From JAVVPO01 sp036655715 (GTDB lineage: Bacteria; Bacillota; Clostridia; Lachnospirales; Cellulosilyticaceae): a DNA stretch of 6,542 nucleotides. Positions within the stretch are counted from its first letter, which is position 1. Each line of letters starts with the position of its first letter. The position numbers and the translations under genes are program-made. This document shows, piece after piece, positions 6,100 through 6,542 of the stretch. The notes below the pieces were generated by a model. The model was not told the DNA's origin. It searched no databases and saw only the letters and a list, made by a program, of their open reading frames with translations. The stretch covers positions 1 through 6,542 of the forward strand of contig JAVVPO010000104.1 in NCBI GenBank assembly GCA_036655715.1. The letters run 5' to 3'.

Positions 6100-6460
6100 A
6101 TACTATCCCTTTGTTATTATAAATAATAATACCATCTTGGTTAATCTGCTTAACAAGCAAGCTAGTGGATGTTTCAAATACCTGCCTAGAGTAAAATACA
6201 ACATCTGTTCTGACGCCCTCTACTTCTTCATCCAGTTCGCTAGCAATATCACCTCTTACATAGCGTTCTATACTTTCTTTGGTTATCACTAAGATATCTA
6301 TATCGCTAGTAACCTTGCAAGTCCCTCTCGCACAGCTACCAAATAAAATAACTTCTTCTATATCCAATGCTTCATATCCCAATAAATAGTCCATGTCTTT
6401 AATAAGCTTTTTCATAAAACGCTCTGGTATATGTAAATCTGATAAATCCTTAATCATCAT
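6098..6460 (-). CDS. MNT-type nucleotidyltransferase (MntA-like minimal nucleotidyltransferase)
   Basis: A 120-residue minimal nucleotidyltransferase of the polymerase-beta fold. G41-S42-x-A-R-G is followed by S52-D53-I-D55, giving the two metal-binding aspartates, and T85-D86 (TDVVFY) supplies the likely third. The GS-ARG and SDIDILV blocks are intact, so it should be active. In type VII toxin-antitoxin systems MntA enzymes transfer AMP to the partner HEPN toxin and silence it. The downstream 83-codon HEPN-like gene fits that pairing, though not its usual toxic form. The start is one of two adjacent ATGs (6455-6460) with only a weak GGTG upstream. The reading frame stays open to the window edge but shows no ATG, GTG or TTG before these. 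The pair ends at a strong terminator. The role is inferred; other MNT proteins have unknown substrates. Confidence 0.85.
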   Translation of the reverse strand: MMIKDLSDLHIPERFMKKLIKDMDYLLGYEALDIEEVILFGSCARGTCKVTSDIDILVITKESIERYVRGDIASELDEEVEGVRTDVVFYSRQVFETSTSLLVKQINQDGIIIYNNKGIV

Positions 6461-6500
6461 AACTACACCACTTTCATCATTTTTCTCTGTAACTACCTTC

Positions 6501-6528
6501 TTTATATATGCTATTGTTCTTATATCAA
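6501..6528 (-). promoter_or_regulatory. Promoter of the nucleotidyltransferase-HEPN pair
   Basis: On the minus strand TTGATA (6523-6528; 5 of 6) and TATAAA (6501-6506; 5 of 6) are 16 bp apart. Transcription would begin near 6494 and leave a leader of about 33 nt. The presence of a promoter this close argues that the open frame upstream of the ATG is not coding. Confidence 0.5.
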
Positions 6529-6542
6529 ACTTTATCAGAGGT

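Noticed and set aside
6080..6292. Plus-strand frame opposite the nucleotidyltransferase
   Set aside because: It is antisense to the conserved GSxARG and SDID coding region and has no motif of its own.
6461..6541. N-terminal extension of the nucleotidyltransferase into the window edge
   Set aside because: The frame stays open for 27 more codons but has no ATG, GTG or TTG, and a promoter with 16-bp spacing lies within it.

Overview
The window looks like chromosome of a low-G+C, anaerobic Firmicute, most likely a member of the Clostridia. The DNA is strongly A/T-rich, Shine-Dalgarno (SD) sites are strong and purine-rich (AGGAGG, GAGG), GTG and TTG starts occur, intrinsic hairpin-plus-T-run terminators are frequent, and the gene content fits (a FliB-type lysine methylase, MepA-like MATE pump, QueG-like Fe-S protein). 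No species can be named from this sequence alone. I see no rRNA, tRNA, CRISPR array, insertion sequence or phage gene.

All eight supported genes lie on the minus strand, so transcription runs from high to low coordinates. They form about five units. (1) At 6460-5838, a MNT-type nucleotidyltransferase is followed 8 nt later by a short HEPN-like protein. The second gene starts at TTG, and its SD overlaps the stop of the first. The pair has its own promoter (6501-6528) and a terminator (5755-5807). (2) At 5661-4492 is a single FliB-family lysine-N-methylase gene, ending at a 13-bp perfect-stem terminator (4443-4481). (3) At 4307-4002 is a small conserved protein of unknown function with a well-formed promoter (4341-4369) and a terminator (3930-3974). 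(4) At 3871-1973, a membrane-anchored metallophosphoesterase with a GTG start is followed by a QueG-like iron-sulfur protein. (5) At 1817-9, a MarR-family regulator is followed by, and translationally coupled to, a MATE efflux pump. This arrangement resembles the mepR-mepA pair.

The best-defined regulation is in front of the MarR gene. Two copies of an 18-bp sequence, 38 bp apart and each palindromic (TAGTTG-N6-CAAC), cover the -35 region and the transcription start of a promoter with 17-bp spacing. This is what one expects of an autorepressed drug-responsive regulator/pump operon, and it also moves the likely MarR start downstream to an ATG with a good SD at 1815-1817.

The most unusual point is the HEPN-like partner of the nucleotidyltransferase. 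It is only 83 codons long, matches only the C-terminal part of a HEPN domain as I recognise it, and contains no histidine, so it cannot carry the R-X4-6-H RNase motif of HepT-type toxins. Intergenic stretches are all shorter than 300 bases and are mostly explained by promoters and terminators.
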